Shown: positions 36,040-44,764 of the stretch, in pieces
Layout: each line of letters starts with the position of its first letter
Position numbering within the stretch: the first letter of the stretch is position 1
DNA from: Lysobacter sp. 5GHs7-4
Lineage (GTDB): Bacteria > Pseudomonadota > Gammaproteobacteria > Xanthomonadales > Xanthomonadaceae
DNA: 64,000 nt
Direction of reading: 5' to 3'
Assembly: GCF_021284765.1 (NCBI RefSeq)
Contig: NZ_CP089924.1
Coordinates: 2,870,001 to 2,934,000 of the forward strand
The notes under the pieces: generated by a model
Databases searched by the model: none
The model's input: only the letters and a program-made list of their open reading frames with translations
What the model was told of the DNA's origin: nothing
Program-made: the position numbers and the translations under genes

Positions 36040-37068
36040 TCACTCGCGTTTGCTGCGTTCGCTCTCCACCGGCGCACTGGAGGCGCGCACGATCAATTCA
36101 GGACGCAGGGCCTCGCGGCCCTCGTCGGCCAGGGCTTCGCCGGCGATCTGGGTCAGCAGCAGGCGCGCGGCGCGCGCGCCGAGTTCGGCGATGTTGACGC
36201 GCATGGTGGTGAGTGTCGGGTGCACGTAGCGGGCCAGCGGAATGTCGTCGAAGCCGGCCAGCGCGATCTCGCCGGGCACGTCCACCCCGCCCTGCGCGAA
36301 CACGAACAGACAGCCCAGGGCCATCATGTCGTTGGCCGCGAACACCGCATCGGGCCGATGCTTGGAGCCCAACAATTCCAGCCCGGCCTGATGGCCCGAG
36401 GCTTCGTCGAAGTCGCCGGGCAGCACCCATTCCTCGGCGTCCGGCAGCAGGCGCTGCAGGGCGTCGCGGTAGCCGCGCAGGCGCTCGTGGGCGTCGTAGT
36501 TGTCGCTGGGGCCGGCGATGAAGGCGATGCGGCGGTGGCCGGAGGCGACCAAGTGCTCGACCATCGCCACCGCGCCGCCGTAGTTGTCCACGCCCAGCGA
36601 GATCACACCGGCGGTGGCGTGCTGGGTGTTGATCAGCACCGTCGGCAGGGTCGGTGCGAGTTCCTCGGCCAGCGGGCTGGACGAGGCCACGAACGGCGAC
36701 ATCACCAGCAGGCCGTCGACGCGTCCGCGCATCGCGCGCAGGGCGGCGCCCTGCTCTTCCGGATGGCCGTGATAGCTGGACACCAGCAGGTGCAAGCGGT
36801 GCTCGCGCGCGACCTGGTCGATGCCGCGCACCAGTTCGGAGAAGAATTCGCCGTGCAGATCCGGCAGCACCACGCCCAGGGTCTGGGTGCGGCGGCTGCT
36901 GAGGCTGCGCGCGGCGGCGTGCGGGGTGTAACGCAGTTCGTTGGCGGCGGCCAGCACGCGGCGACGCACCTCCTCGGCCACGTTGCCGTGTCCGTTCAAG
37001 GCGCGCGATACGGTGGCCACGGAAACTTGCGCCACTCTCGCCACATCTTTGATGGTTACGCTGGTCAC
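36040..37068 (-). CDS. LacI-family transcriptional repressor
   Basis: 342 residues. The LacI helix-turn-helix and hinge are at 1-60 (VTIKDVARVAQVSVATVSRALNG, then TPHAAARSLSSRRTQTLGVV). The periplasmic-binding-protein-like core spans about 63-330 with DGLLVMSP, DNYGGAVAMVEHL and AGFDDIPLARY. It likely represses the glycan locus and itself: one consensus operator lies upstream of its own start (37109) and one upstream of receptor 2 (36005). Inducer unknown, probably an oligosaccharide of the imported glycan. Confidence 0.95.
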   Translation of the reverse strand: MTSVTIKDVARVAQVSVATVSRALNGHGNVAEEVRRRVLAAANELRYTPHAAARSLSSRRTQTLGVVLPDLHGEFFSELVRGIDQVAREHRLHLLVSSYHGHPEEQGAALRAMRGRVDGLLVMSPFVASSSPLAEELAPTLPTVLINTQHATAGVISLGVDNYGGAVAMVEHLVASGHRRIAFIAGPSDNYDAHERLRGYRDALQRLLPDAEEWVLPGDFDEASGHQAGLELLGSKHRPDAVFAANDMMALGCLFVFAQGGVDVPGEIALAGFDDIPLARYVHPTLTTMRVNIAELGARAARLLLTQIAGEALADEGREALRPELIVRASSAPVESERSKRE

Positions 37069-37108
37069 GCCCTGAACCGCCCCTCCGCGGCTGGGATGCG
37101 GGATCGAC

Positions 37109-37122
37109 TGTAAACGTTTTCA
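37109..37122. promoter_or_regulatory. LacI-family operator in front of the lacI-type gene
   Basis: TGTAAACGTTTTCA differs from the 36005 palindrome at a single position. It lies about 41 bases upstream of the regulator ATG, so autorepression is likely. Confidence 0.75.
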
Positions 37123-37230
37123 AACGCAAGTGTAAAGTTCGCGTTATCGGGATCGGGCACGGCGCCGGATCCCCGCGCGGACGCGGGAAATCCCCAGGCG
37201 CGCATGCTGCACTGCGGCATCATGCGGCGC

Positions 37231-37521
37231 TCAAGCGCCCTCCCCCGGTGCCCGCGCCTTGATCGCCAAGGCATGGATATCCGTGGTCATCATCTCGCCC
37301 AGCGCCGCGTACACCGCGCGGTGGCGCGCGATCGAATTCAAGCCGACGAACGCGGCGCTGACGATGTCGACGTTGAAGTGGCCGCGGCCGTCCTGCGCGC
37401 CGGCATGGCCGGCGTGGCGGTGGCTGTCGTCGACCACGTCCAGCGATTGCGGCGACAGCGCGGCGACCAGCGCGGCGCGGATCGCGTCGACGCGCTGTTC
37501 GCGCGGCAGCGCGCCGCTCAC
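37231..37521 (-). CDS. BolA family protein
   Basis: 96 residues from a GTG start. The middle segment [36 protein letters not shown] contains the conserved BolA His residues. The rest, [15 protein letters not shown], forms the helix-turn-helix-like region. BolA proteins partner with monothiol glutaredoxins in Fe-S trafficking and regulation. GTG at 37519-37521 overlaps the YciI stop (GTGA), which supports coupled translation and fixes the start. Which BolA subfamily (BolA or IbaG/YrbA) it belongs to is not clear. Confidence 0.9.
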   Translation of the reverse strand: MSGALPREQRVDAIRAALVAALSPQSLDVVDDSHRHAGHAGAQDGRGHFNVDIVSAAFVGLNSIARHRAVYAALGEMMTTDIHALAIKARAPGEGA

Positions 37522-37817
37522 GGCAGCACCCGCTTGAACGGACGCACGTCGACGCGCGTGTAAACGCCGGCGGCGACGTAGGGATCGGCGTCGGCCCAGG
37601 CTTTCGCGGCTTCCAGCGAGGCGAATTCGGCGACGATCAGGCTGCCGCTGAAACCGGCCGGGCCGGGGTCTTCGCTGTCGATCGCCGGACACGGTCCGGC
37701 CAGCATCAGGCGGCCTTCGTCGCGCAGCGCGTGCAGGCGCGCAAGGTGCTCGGGACGCGCGGCCAGACGTTGCGGCAGCACGTCGCTGCCGTCATACCCT
37801 TCGATGAGATACCACAT
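37518..37817 (-). CDS. yciI: YciI family protein
   Basis: 99 residues, ferredoxin-like alpha/beta fold. The conserved segments are [59 protein letters not shown] and RPFKRVLP. His and Asp residues proposed to act in catalysis are in DPY and the LARLHAL helix. Function in vivo is unknown; E. coli YciI relatives include a muconolactone isomerase-like group. ATG 37817 is preferred to the upstream TTG. The gene forms a two-gene operon with BolA. Confidence 0.9.
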   Translation of the reverse strand: MWYLIEGYDGSDVLPQRLAARPEHLARLHALRDEGRLMLAGPCPAIDSEDPGPAGFSGSLIVAEFASLEAAKAWADADPYVAAGVYTRVDVRPFKRVLP

Positions 37818-37997
37818 GTGATTCCGGTCAACCTCCAAGCGTGATGCGGGGTTCTGGGTTCAGCAAATTAGGGGAAATCCCGATTGCATGAACACAGTCC
37901 GATCGCGTCCTAATCGCCTCGTCCCGCACAGGGGAACGTGAACATCGGGACATCTTCATATCGGCGGTTATGCCGCCAACTACTCAGGAGGAGTGAC

Positions 37998-39245
37998 ATG
38001 AAGTCGAATTCCGTGAAAGCCACGGCCGCGATCGTAGGCATGATACTCGCAGGTTCGGCGGTTGCCGCCGGCAAGCCGCTGATCAGCAGCACCGCCACCG
38101 TCGCCAAGAGCGCCAACGACAACGCGCTGGAAAGCGTGCTGGCCAGTCCCTCGACCGCCAACGTGCGCCTGGTGCAGGTGGACGCGACGGCGGTGGACGC
38201 GTCGCAGATCGAAGTCGAGTTGGACGGCCGCGTGCTCACCGCCAATCGCAACAAGGTCGAGCGCACCGAAACCGGCGAAACCGTGTGGTACGGCAATTTC
38301 GGTCCGCGCAACAGCGCCAAGAGCCGCTCGGGCGTGGATCCGCTGAACTCGGCGATCCTGGTGCGCAGCGGCGACACCGTCACCGGCACGCTGCGCAGCG
38401 GCGGCAAGCTCTACCGCGTGCGTCCGCTGCCCGGCGGCGAACACGCGATCGTCGAAGTCGACGAAAGCCGCCTGCCGGCCGACCACCCGCACGACTACAA
38501 CCGCCTGCCGACCATCCGCATGGCCGCGCCGGCGGACGACGGCCGCGTCGGCGCGCTCGGCATTCCGCCCGGCCCCACCGCGACCATCCGGGTGATGGTG
38601 GTGGCGACCAATCAGGCGGTGTCGGCCTACGGCGGCAACATGCAGTCGCTGATCCAGCTGGCGGTAGCCGAGTCCAACCAGGGCTACGTCAACAGCAACG
38701 TCGGGATCAACCTGGTGCTGGCCAGCTACACCACCACCAGCTACACCGAGTCGGGCAACTTCAGCACCGATCTGGCGCGCTTCCGCGGCACCAGCGACGG
38801 CTACATGGACAACATCCACACCACCCGCAACAGCAGCGCGGCGGACGTGGGCGTGATCATCATCAACAACAGCGGCTACTGCGGGCTGGCCTCGGGCATC
38901 GGCTCGACCGCGGCGACCGCGTTCGCGGCGGTGTATTGGGATTGCGCCACGGGCTACTACAGCTTCGCCCACGAGATCGGGCACCTGCAGAGCGCGCGCC
39001 ACGACCCCGCCACCGATCCGTCCACCAGCCCCTACGCCTACGGCCACGGCTACCGTTATCAGCCGGCCACCGGCACGCGCTGGCGCACGATCATGGCCTA
39101 CAACTGCAGCCCCAGCTGCACCCGCCTGAACTACTGGTCCAACCCCAGCATCAGCTACGGCGGCGTGCCCATGGGCACCGCGACCCAGAGCGACAACCAG
39201 CGGGTGCTGGTCAACACCAAGGCCACGGTCGCCGGGTTCCGGTGA
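37998..39245 (+). CDS. Secreted zinc metalloprotease (metzincin, reprolysin-like)
   Basis: 415 residues. A signal peptide (about 1-24) is followed by a propeptide-like region to about 190. The protease domain contains the long metzincin motif HEIGHLQSARHD (His325, Glu326, His329, His335) and a Met-turn IMAY (Met366). Two Cys pairs nearby may form disulphides (CGL, CAT, CSPSC). The third zinc ligand is His, as in M12, rather than Asp as in snapalysin. A strong site GGAGGAG precedes the ATG; the longer in-frame start at 37938 is not needed. It probably degrades extracellular protein, as fits a predatory soil bacterium. Confidence 0.88.
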   Translation: MKSNSVKATAAIVGMILAGSAVAAGKPLISSTATVAKSANDNALESVLASPSTANVRLVQVDATAVDASQIEVELDGRVLTANRNKVERTETGETVWYGNFGPRNSAKSRSGVDPLNSAILVRSGDTVTGTLRSGGKLYRVRPLPGGEHAIVEVDESRLPADHPHDYNRLPTIRMAAPADDGRVGALGIPPGPTATIRVMVVATNQAVSAYGGNMQSLIQLAVAESNQGYVNSNVGINLVLASYTTTSYTESGNFSTDLARFRGTSDGYMDNIHTTRNSSAADVGVIIINNSGYCGLASGIGSTAATAFAAVYWDCATGYYSFAHEIGHLQSARHDPATDPSTSPYAYGHGYRYQPATGTRWRTIMAYNCSPSCTRLNYWSNPSISYGGVPMGTATQSDNQRVLVNTKATVAGFR

Positions 39246-39839
39246 CCACCGCTTCGATCGGTTGAGCCCGATCCACCGAGTCTGAACGATCCTGCCGCCC
39301 TCACGGCAGGGTCGCCAGCGGCGGAGCGGGCGATCCACACCGGGCCGGGCCCCGCGAGTCGTCCGGCCTACCCTGCACGCTCCGCTGAACGCCGGCGCAC
39401 CCGGCGTTCACCTCCAGCGCCGGTCCCCGGGCCGGCGCTGGACACTGCGCGCGCCAGCGCTTACCCTAAGCCTCACGCCCGAGGCCGGACGCAGCGGCCC
39501 GTCGCGACAGGTTCCCCACACCGTCGCCACGATCCAGCACCGCTGCAACCCACCGGCCCGCGCCCGCAACCCTCTCGAACTTCGTCGCCACGCTGACGCG
39601 CGGCACGGGCCGAGCCGTTCGGGCCCAGCTCCGACTTTATTGAGTTACGCCTCGCCTTCGATCCAGGCCGGACCGCGCCCGTTGCCGGTTGGCCACAGGC
39701 ACCGCCCGCGGTGCCGGATCGCCGAGCGCGGTGGTGGTTGCCGAGGTCTGTCTTCACCCGGCGTCGCCGATCGGCGTTGCATAGCCTGTTCGTCGCGTCG
39801 TTTTCAGCAGTACCCACGGCCCGGAGGGGCCGGCCCAGC
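39246..39839. other. Long intergenic region upstream of scpA
   Basis: 594 bases with no gene I can support. There are hairpins at 39291-39310 (CCTGCCGCCCTCACGGCAGG) and in 39391-39443 (ACGCCGG...CCGGCGT and AGCGCCGG...CCGGCGCT), of which the first may end the protease transcript. The rest is unstructured GC-rich DNA and presumably contains the scpA promoter. Confidence 0.4.
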
Positions 39840-40865
39840 ATGACCAACGAAAACGTGTCCGACGAAGCGCAGCCCGACGAGAGCGCGCCCGACGCCCCCG
39901 CAGCGGATCAAGCCGCTACCGGCGCCGAGCCCGCGTCGCCCGCGCCCGACGACACCGCGCCCGACGCGGCTGCCGATGCAGACCCCGGCGCGGTCGCGAA
40001 CGCCGCCAGCCGTCCGCAGCAGCAGGAAATGCCGCTGGCGGTGATCCACGGCCAGCCGGTGCTGCAGATCCCGCAGGACCTGTACATCCCGCCGGACGCG
40101 CTGGAAGTGATCCTGGAGGCGTTCGAAGGCCCGCTGGACCTGCTGCTGTACCTGATCCGGCGCCAGAACCTGGACATCCTGGACATCCCGGTGGCGGACA
40201 TCACCCGCCAGTACGTCGAGTACATCCAGGCCATGCACGAGATGCGTTTCGAGCTGGCCGCCGATTACCTGGTCATGGCCGCGATGCTGGCCGAGATCAA
40301 GTCGCGCATGCTGCTGCCGCGCGCGCCCAACGAGGAAGGCATCGAGGAAGACCCGCGCGCCGACCTGGTGCGGCGCCTGCAGGAGTACGAGCGTTTCAAG
40401 AAGGCGGCCGAGGACATCGACGCCCTGCCCCGCCAGGACCGCGACACCGCGCCGGTGCAGGCCTTCGTGCCCGACCGCGCCTCGATCCGACTGCCGCCGC
40501 CGGTGGATCTGAAGGAAATGCTGCTGGCCCTGCACGATGTGTTCAAGCGCGCCGAGCTCTACACCCAGCACGCGATCAAGCGCGACGCACTGAGCGTGCG
40601 CCAGCGCATGGGCGAGCTGCTCACGCGCATGGCCGACGGCGTGTTCCACCGCTTCGAATCGCTGTTCACGGTCGAGGAAGGCCGGTTGGGCGTGGTGGTG
40701 ACGTTCCTGGGCTTGCTGACGCTGGCCAAGGAGCAACTGATCGAGATCGTCCAGGAAGGCCCGCTGGAACCGATCTACGTCAAGTCGCTGGCGCTGATGA
40801 AAGACCCCGACGAGATCGAGCTGAGCAGCGAGTTCGACGCCGCCAACGACGATCCCAACGCATGA
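39840..40865 (+). CDS. scpA: Segregation and condensation protein ScpA
   Basis: 341 residues. An acidic, Ala/Pro-rich N-terminal extension of about 85 residues precedes the kleisin core: FEGPLDLLLYLIRRQNLDILDIPVADITRQY, then AADYLVMAAMLAEIKSRMLLP, and a winged helix at the C-terminus (VVVTFLGLLTLAKEQLIEI). ScpA links the SMC heads and, with ScpB, forms the condensin that compacts the chromosome. The start at 39840 follows a GGAGG site. The extension is longer than in Bacillus. The gene is followed by scpB after 97 bases. Confidence 0.95.
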   Translation: MTNENVSDEAQPDESAPDAPAADQAATGAEPASPAPDDTAPDAAADADPGAVANAASRPQQQEMPLAVIHGQPVLQIPQDLYIPPDALEVILEAFEGPLDLLLYLIRRQNLDILDIPVADITRQYVEYIQAMHEMRFELAADYLVMAAMLAEIKSRMLLPRAPNEEGIEEDPRADLVRRLQEYERFKKAAEDIDALPRQDRDTAPVQAFVPDRASIRLPPPVDLKEMLLALHDVFKRAELYTQHAIKRDALSVRQRMGELLTRMADGVFHRFESLFTVEEGRLGVVVTFLGLLTLAKEQLIEIVQEGPLEPIYVKSLALMKDPDEIELSSEFDAANDDPNA

Positions 40866-40962
40866 GCCCGCGCCCGCGCCACCGCGGCCGGTCCCACCGC
40901 AGCGTCCGCGCTGCCACCGCGCCGCCGCAAGGCGCCTAACGGTACGAACCCACGCACGCCCC

Positions 40963-41943
40963 ATGGATCAACATTTCATCACCCGCATCGTCGAGGCCGC
41001 CCTGCTGGCGGCCAACCAGCCGCTGACCCTGGCGCAGCTGCACTCGCTGTTCCCCGAGGACCAGCCGGCGCCGGCCGACAGCGTCGAACAAGCACTGGAA
41101 ACGCTGCGCGAGGGCTGCAAGGAACGCGGCGTGGAACTGGTCGAGCTGGCCTCGGGCTTCCGCTACCAGGTCCAGTCCGACGTGCACCCCTGGGTGGCGC
41201 GCCTGTGGACCGAGCGCCAGACCCGCTACACCCGCGCCACCCTCGAAACCCTGGCCCTGATCGCCTACCGCCAGCCGATCACGCGCGGCGAGATCGAGCA
41301 GGTCCGCGGCGTGGCGGTCAACAGCAACATCATCAAGGCGCTGGAAGAGCGCGAGTGGATCCGCGTGGTCGGCCACCGCGACGTGCCCGGCAAGCCGGCC
41401 CTGTTCGGCACCACCAAGACCTTCCTCGACTACTTCGGCCTCAAGCGCCTGGACGAGCTACCGCCGCTGTCGGAGCTCAAGGACATCGGCGAGCTGGAAC
41501 CGCAGCTGCAGTTCGACGGCCCGCCCGCGCCCAGCCAGATCGAAGCCGGCGGCATCGGCAACGGCGAGGACGCCGACCACGCGCAGGCCGACAACGACGC
41601 GGCCGCTGACGACGGCGCCGGCGATCCGGGCATCGGCGAGGACGCGCTGGAAAGCACCGGCGCCGAAGCCGACCTGGACGACGCCCACGACGAAAGCGCG
41701 AACGACGCCGACGCCTCCGAAGACGACGATTCCGACGCCGACCCCACCGACACCGACGCCGGCGATTTCGCCGACGCCGAGCAAGACCCCGAATCCGTCC
41801 CCATGGACGACCCCGATGCCGCGCCGGGCGAGCGCGCGGCAGACGCGAACGATCACGAGCAAGACCAACACGCCGTCGAGACGACGACCGTTCCGAATTC
41901 AGAGGCCGAGTCCGAAGACGACCGGCCGGAGCAAGAGAAATGA
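40963..41943 (+). CDS. scpB: Segregation and condensation protein ScpB with acidic tail
   Basis: 326 residues. The conserved core covers 1-175 with two winged helices (RIVEAALLAANQPLTLAQL; TLETLALIAYRQPITRGEIEQVRG; KALEEREWIRVVGHRDVPGKPALFGTTKTFLDYFGL). From about 195 to the end the sequence is almost wholly Asp, Glu and Ala, a disordered acidic tail of about 130 residues absent from short ScpB proteins. The stop overlaps the rluB start by ATGA. scpA-scpB-rluB order is common in gammaproteobacteria. Confidence 0.95.
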   Translation: MDQHFITRIVEAALLAANQPLTLAQLHSLFPEDQPAPADSVEQALETLREGCKERGVELVELASGFRYQVQSDVHPWVARLWTERQTRYTRATLETLALIAYRQPITRGEIEQVRGVAVNSNIIKALEEREWIRVVGHRDVPGKPALFGTTKTFLDYFGLKRLDELPPLSELKDIGELEPQLQFDGPPAPSQIEAGGIGNGEDADHAQADNDAAADDGAGDPGIGEDALESTGAEADLDDAHDESANDADASEDDDSDADPTDTDAGDFADAEQDPESVPMDDPDAAPGERAADANDHEQDQHAVETTTVPNSEAESEDDRPEQEK

Positions 41944-43616
41944 GCGAACACAAACCCCGCAAGCTTTCGCTGAAGCGCAGCGGTGACGCCGCCTCCACCG
42001 AGGCGCCGCGTCTGGAAGAACGCCTGCACAAGGTGCTGGCGCAGGCCGGACTGGGCTCGCGACGCGCGCTGGAACAGCGCATCGCCGACGGCCTGGTCAA
42101 GGTCAACGGCGAGACCGCCCAGATCGGCATGAGCATCAAGGGCGGCGACAAGATCGAGCTCGACGGCCGCAGCTTCGTCGCCAGCGCGCTGACCGAGCCG
42201 GCGCGCGTGCTGATGTACAACAAGCCCGAAGGCGAAGTCACCACGCGCGAAGACCCCGAAGGCCGTCCGACCATCTTCGAGGCCCTGCCCGCGCTCAAGG
42301 GCGCGCGCTGGATCGCGATCGGCCGCCTCGACATCAACACCACCGGCCTGCTGCTGCTGACCACCGACGGCGAGCTCGCCAACGCGCTGATGCACCCGTC
42401 GTTCGAGGTCGAGCGCGAGTACGTGTGCCGCGTGCGCGCGCCGGAAGGCCAGGACAAGGTCGCCGACAACATCGTCGACCGTCTCGCGCGCGGCGTCGCG
42501 CTGGAAGACGGCCCGGCCAAGTTCGACGAGATCGAACGCATCGGCGGCAGCGATTCGCACGACTGGTTCCGCGTGGTGGTGAAGGAAGGCCGCAACCGCG
42601 AAGTGCGCCGCCTGTGGGAATCGCAGGGCTGCCAGGTCAGCCGCCTCAAGCGCATCCGCTACGGCACCGTCGCGCTGCCGCGCGAACTGCTGCGCAGCCA
42701 GTCGCAGGAACTGGCCTCCGACAAGGTCGAGGCGCTGCGCACCGAACTGGGCCTGGAAGACGGCACGCCGTCGGCCCTGACCCTGCAGCCGGTGATCGGC
42801 CAGCGCAAGGCGGCCAAGGCCACCGTGCACCTGTCCGGCGGCGAGCGCGCGCACGGCTACGTGGGCGGCCACAACACCGCCGACGAAGGCCGCGAACTGC
42901 GCCGCTTCGATCACGTGCGCGAAGACCGCGGCGGCCGCGGCCGTGGCGGCCCGCGCAAGCACGGCGGCCTGACGGTCAGCGGCGAAGCGGCGGCCAACCA
43001 GTCGCAGAAGCCGTTCAAGCAGCGCAAGGACAAGGGTCCCAAGCCGCTGCCGGACGGCAACCCCGCCGCGTTCCGCACCTGGTACGTGCCCGACGGCGTC
43101 GACACCGGCCCCAGCGGCCATCGCAATCCCGACAACCGCGGTCCGAAGAAGCCCTACGGCGGCAAGCCCGGCGGCGGCGGCGGTCGCGCTGGCGCGGGCG
43201 GCGGTGCCCGCAGCGGCGGCGGCTACGGCGGCGGTCAAGGCCGCTCCGAGCGCGGTCCCGGCGGCGGTGGCGGCTTCGGCAGCGAGCGCAGCGGCGGCAA
43301 CAGCCCCTACGGCGAACGCCGTGGCGGCGGCGGTGGCGCCGGTCAGGGACAAGGTCAGGGCCAGGGCCGTTCGCGTCCCTACGGCCATCCCGGCAACGCC
43401 CCCAGCTTCCCGTCCGACCACGCCAACCCCGGCGGCTTCAATCCTTACGGCGACCGTCCGCGCAGCCCGCGTCCGGCCGGCGGCGCCGGCAAGCCCGGCG
43501 GCCGTCCCGGCGGCGGCGCACGCCCCGGCGGCGCGCGTCCGAACGCCAACGGCCCGCGTCCCGGCGGCCCGCGCGGCGGTGGCCGCCCCGGCGGCGGTCG
43601 CGGTCCGCGCGGCTGA
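41940..43616 (+). CDS. rluB: 23S rRNA pseudouridine(2605) synthase RluB with Gly/Arg-rich tail
   Basis: 558 residues. An S4 domain (about 25-72) and an RsuA/RluB catalytic domain (about 85-265) are present, with the catalytic Asp131 in GRLDINTTG. The E. coli enzyme is 291 residues; the extra 260 residues here are a low-complexity tail rich in Gly, Arg, Pro and Asn that probably binds RNA. RluB modifies U2605 of 23S rRNA. The start overlaps the scpB stop. The opposite charges of the ScpB and RluB tails are notable. Confidence 0.93.
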   Translation: MSEHKPRKLSLKRSGDAASTEAPRLEERLHKVLAQAGLGSRRALEQRIADGLVKVNGETAQIGMSIKGGDKIELDGRSFVASALTEPARVLMYNKPEGEVTTREDPEGRPTIFEALPALKGARWIAIGRLDINTTGLLLLTTDGELANALMHPSFEVEREYVCRVRAPEGQDKVADNIVDRLARGVALEDGPAKFDEIERIGGSDSHDWFRVVVKEGRNREVRRLWESQGCQVSRLKRIRYGTVALPRELLRSQSQELASDKVEALRTELGLEDGTPSALTLQPVIGQRKAAKATVHLSGGERAHGYVGGHNTADEGRELRRFDHVREDRGGRGRGGPRKHGGLTVSGEAAANQSQKPFKQRKDKGPKPLPDGNPAAFRTWYVPDGVDTGPSGHRNPDNRGPKKPYGGKPGGGGGRAGAGGGARSGGGYGGGQGRSERGPGGGGGFGSERSGGNSPYGERRGGGGGAGQGQGQGQGRSRPYGHPGNAPSFPSDHANPGGFNPYGDRPRSPRPAGGAGKPGGRPGGGARPGGARPNANGPRPGGPRGGGRPGGGRGPRG

Positions 43617-43637
43617 GGGCTAAGGCCCGCTGACGAA

Positions 43638-43668
43638 GAAAAGGCGCCTCGCGGCGCCTTTTCTTTTA
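43638..43668 (+). terminator. Rho-independent terminator after rluB
   Basis: Stem AAAAGGCGCC / GGCGCCTTTT with a TCGC loop followed by CTTTT, about 20 bases after the stop. Further inverted repeats at 43690-43708 and 43739-43769 lie in the gap to the next gene, which is convergent. Confidence 0.92.
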
Positions 43669-43846
43669 TGCGCGTGACTGGACGTCTCAACCGAACGCGC
43701 GGCGTTCGGTCGCAGCGCTGCGGTGCGTTTCGCGCAAGACGAGGGCCGCTGCAAGATCGGCCCTCGTCGACGCCTCGCCATCACGTGCTCGCACGCGCGG
43801 CACGATCACGGCATGCGACGGACCGCGATCGGGCCGCCGTGCGCGG

Positions 43847-44470
43847 TCAGGGGCAGACGCCGCCCTCGCCCGGCAACTCGATCGGCTGCTCGGGGATGGG
43901 ATTGCCGTCGTTGCCGCCCGGCGGCGTGCAACCGCCGCCCGCGCTGGAGGTCCAGGACGTACTGCCGCTGGACACCACCGTGGTGCCGTACAAGGTTTCA
44001 ACGGTGAGCGAGGCCACGCCTTGCTCGGTGTCGACGGTGCCGATATCGGCCAGTTCGACGTCGTAGCCGTCGGCGCTCGGGTAGTTGGCCAGCCAGGCGT
44101 TGACCGTCGCCGGATCGGCCACCACCGCCATCGAATCGGCCACCGCGTAGGTGAACGCCGTCGACCCGATCACGCTGCCGCCCTGCTTCACCAGCAAGGT
44201 GCCCGTGCCGAAGCCGTCGATCACGGCGGTACGCTGGCCGGTGATGTCGATGGCGATGTCCGACACGTCCACGCCGCTGTTACTGCTGAACGCGCTCATG
44301 CGGCTGCCGCTCTTGCGCGTGAAAGTGATGCTGCCGGTGACGGTGGTGGTTTCGCTGTGCCCGGTCGGGCCGTCCACTTCCTGGCGCGTGACGCCGACGG
44401 TACCCGAGACGTCGCACGCGGCGACGCTTCCGCAGACCGCCAACGCGGCCACGATGTTGCGCAACTTCAT
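43847..44470 (-). CDS. Lipoprotein of unknown function
   Basis: 207 residues with a lipobox (GSVAAC, Cys19). The mature part is beta-rich with many Thr, Ser, Gly and Val residues (SETTTVTGSITFTRKSG; GGSVIGSTAFTYAVAD) and has no helix-forming stretches. A second part ends in a Gly/Pro tail with two further Cys residues. No family is recognised. The gene is on its own between convergent rluB and the divergent flavoprotein gene; a GCCGGCCGACGGCCGGC hairpin lies in its upstream region near 44500. Confidence 0.7.
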   Translation of the reverse strand: MKLRNIVAALAVCGSVAACDVSGTVGVTRQEVDGPTGHSETTTVTGSITFTRKSGSRMSAFSSNSGVDVSDIAIDITGQRTAVIDGFGTGTLLVKQGGSVIGSTAFTYAVADSMAVVADPATVNAWLANYPSADGYDVELADIGTVDTEQGVASLTVETLYGTTVVSSGSTSWTSSAGGGCTPPGGNDGNPIPEQPIELPGEGGVCP

Positions 44471-44764
44471 GACTCCTCCTTGATTCCCCTAAATCCTTCG
44501 AAGCCGGCCGACGGCCGGCCCTGGCAGCATAGGCATGGGCGCGGCGGCGCGCCAAGTGCGGGCGACGCCTCTGCGCAAGTCGCTCGACGGCCAGTTTCGT
44601 CAGGGCCGCGACCGGCATTTCACGCGCTGAGGCTGCGGACGATCGTCGGCCCAGGTCGACGGTCCCGCGACGCCGGCGCGCCGCAAGCCGGACTTCACAC
44701 ACGCCCCATGCAGGCTTCATCGCCGCGCGCGACAGTGGCCGCGCCCCCGAACCGGACGCCTGCC

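Noticed and set aside
35966..36077. A longer N-terminus for receptor 2
   Set aside because: It would cover the LacI operator and overlap the regulator gene; the ATG at 35966 has a strong ribosome site and a normal signal peptide.
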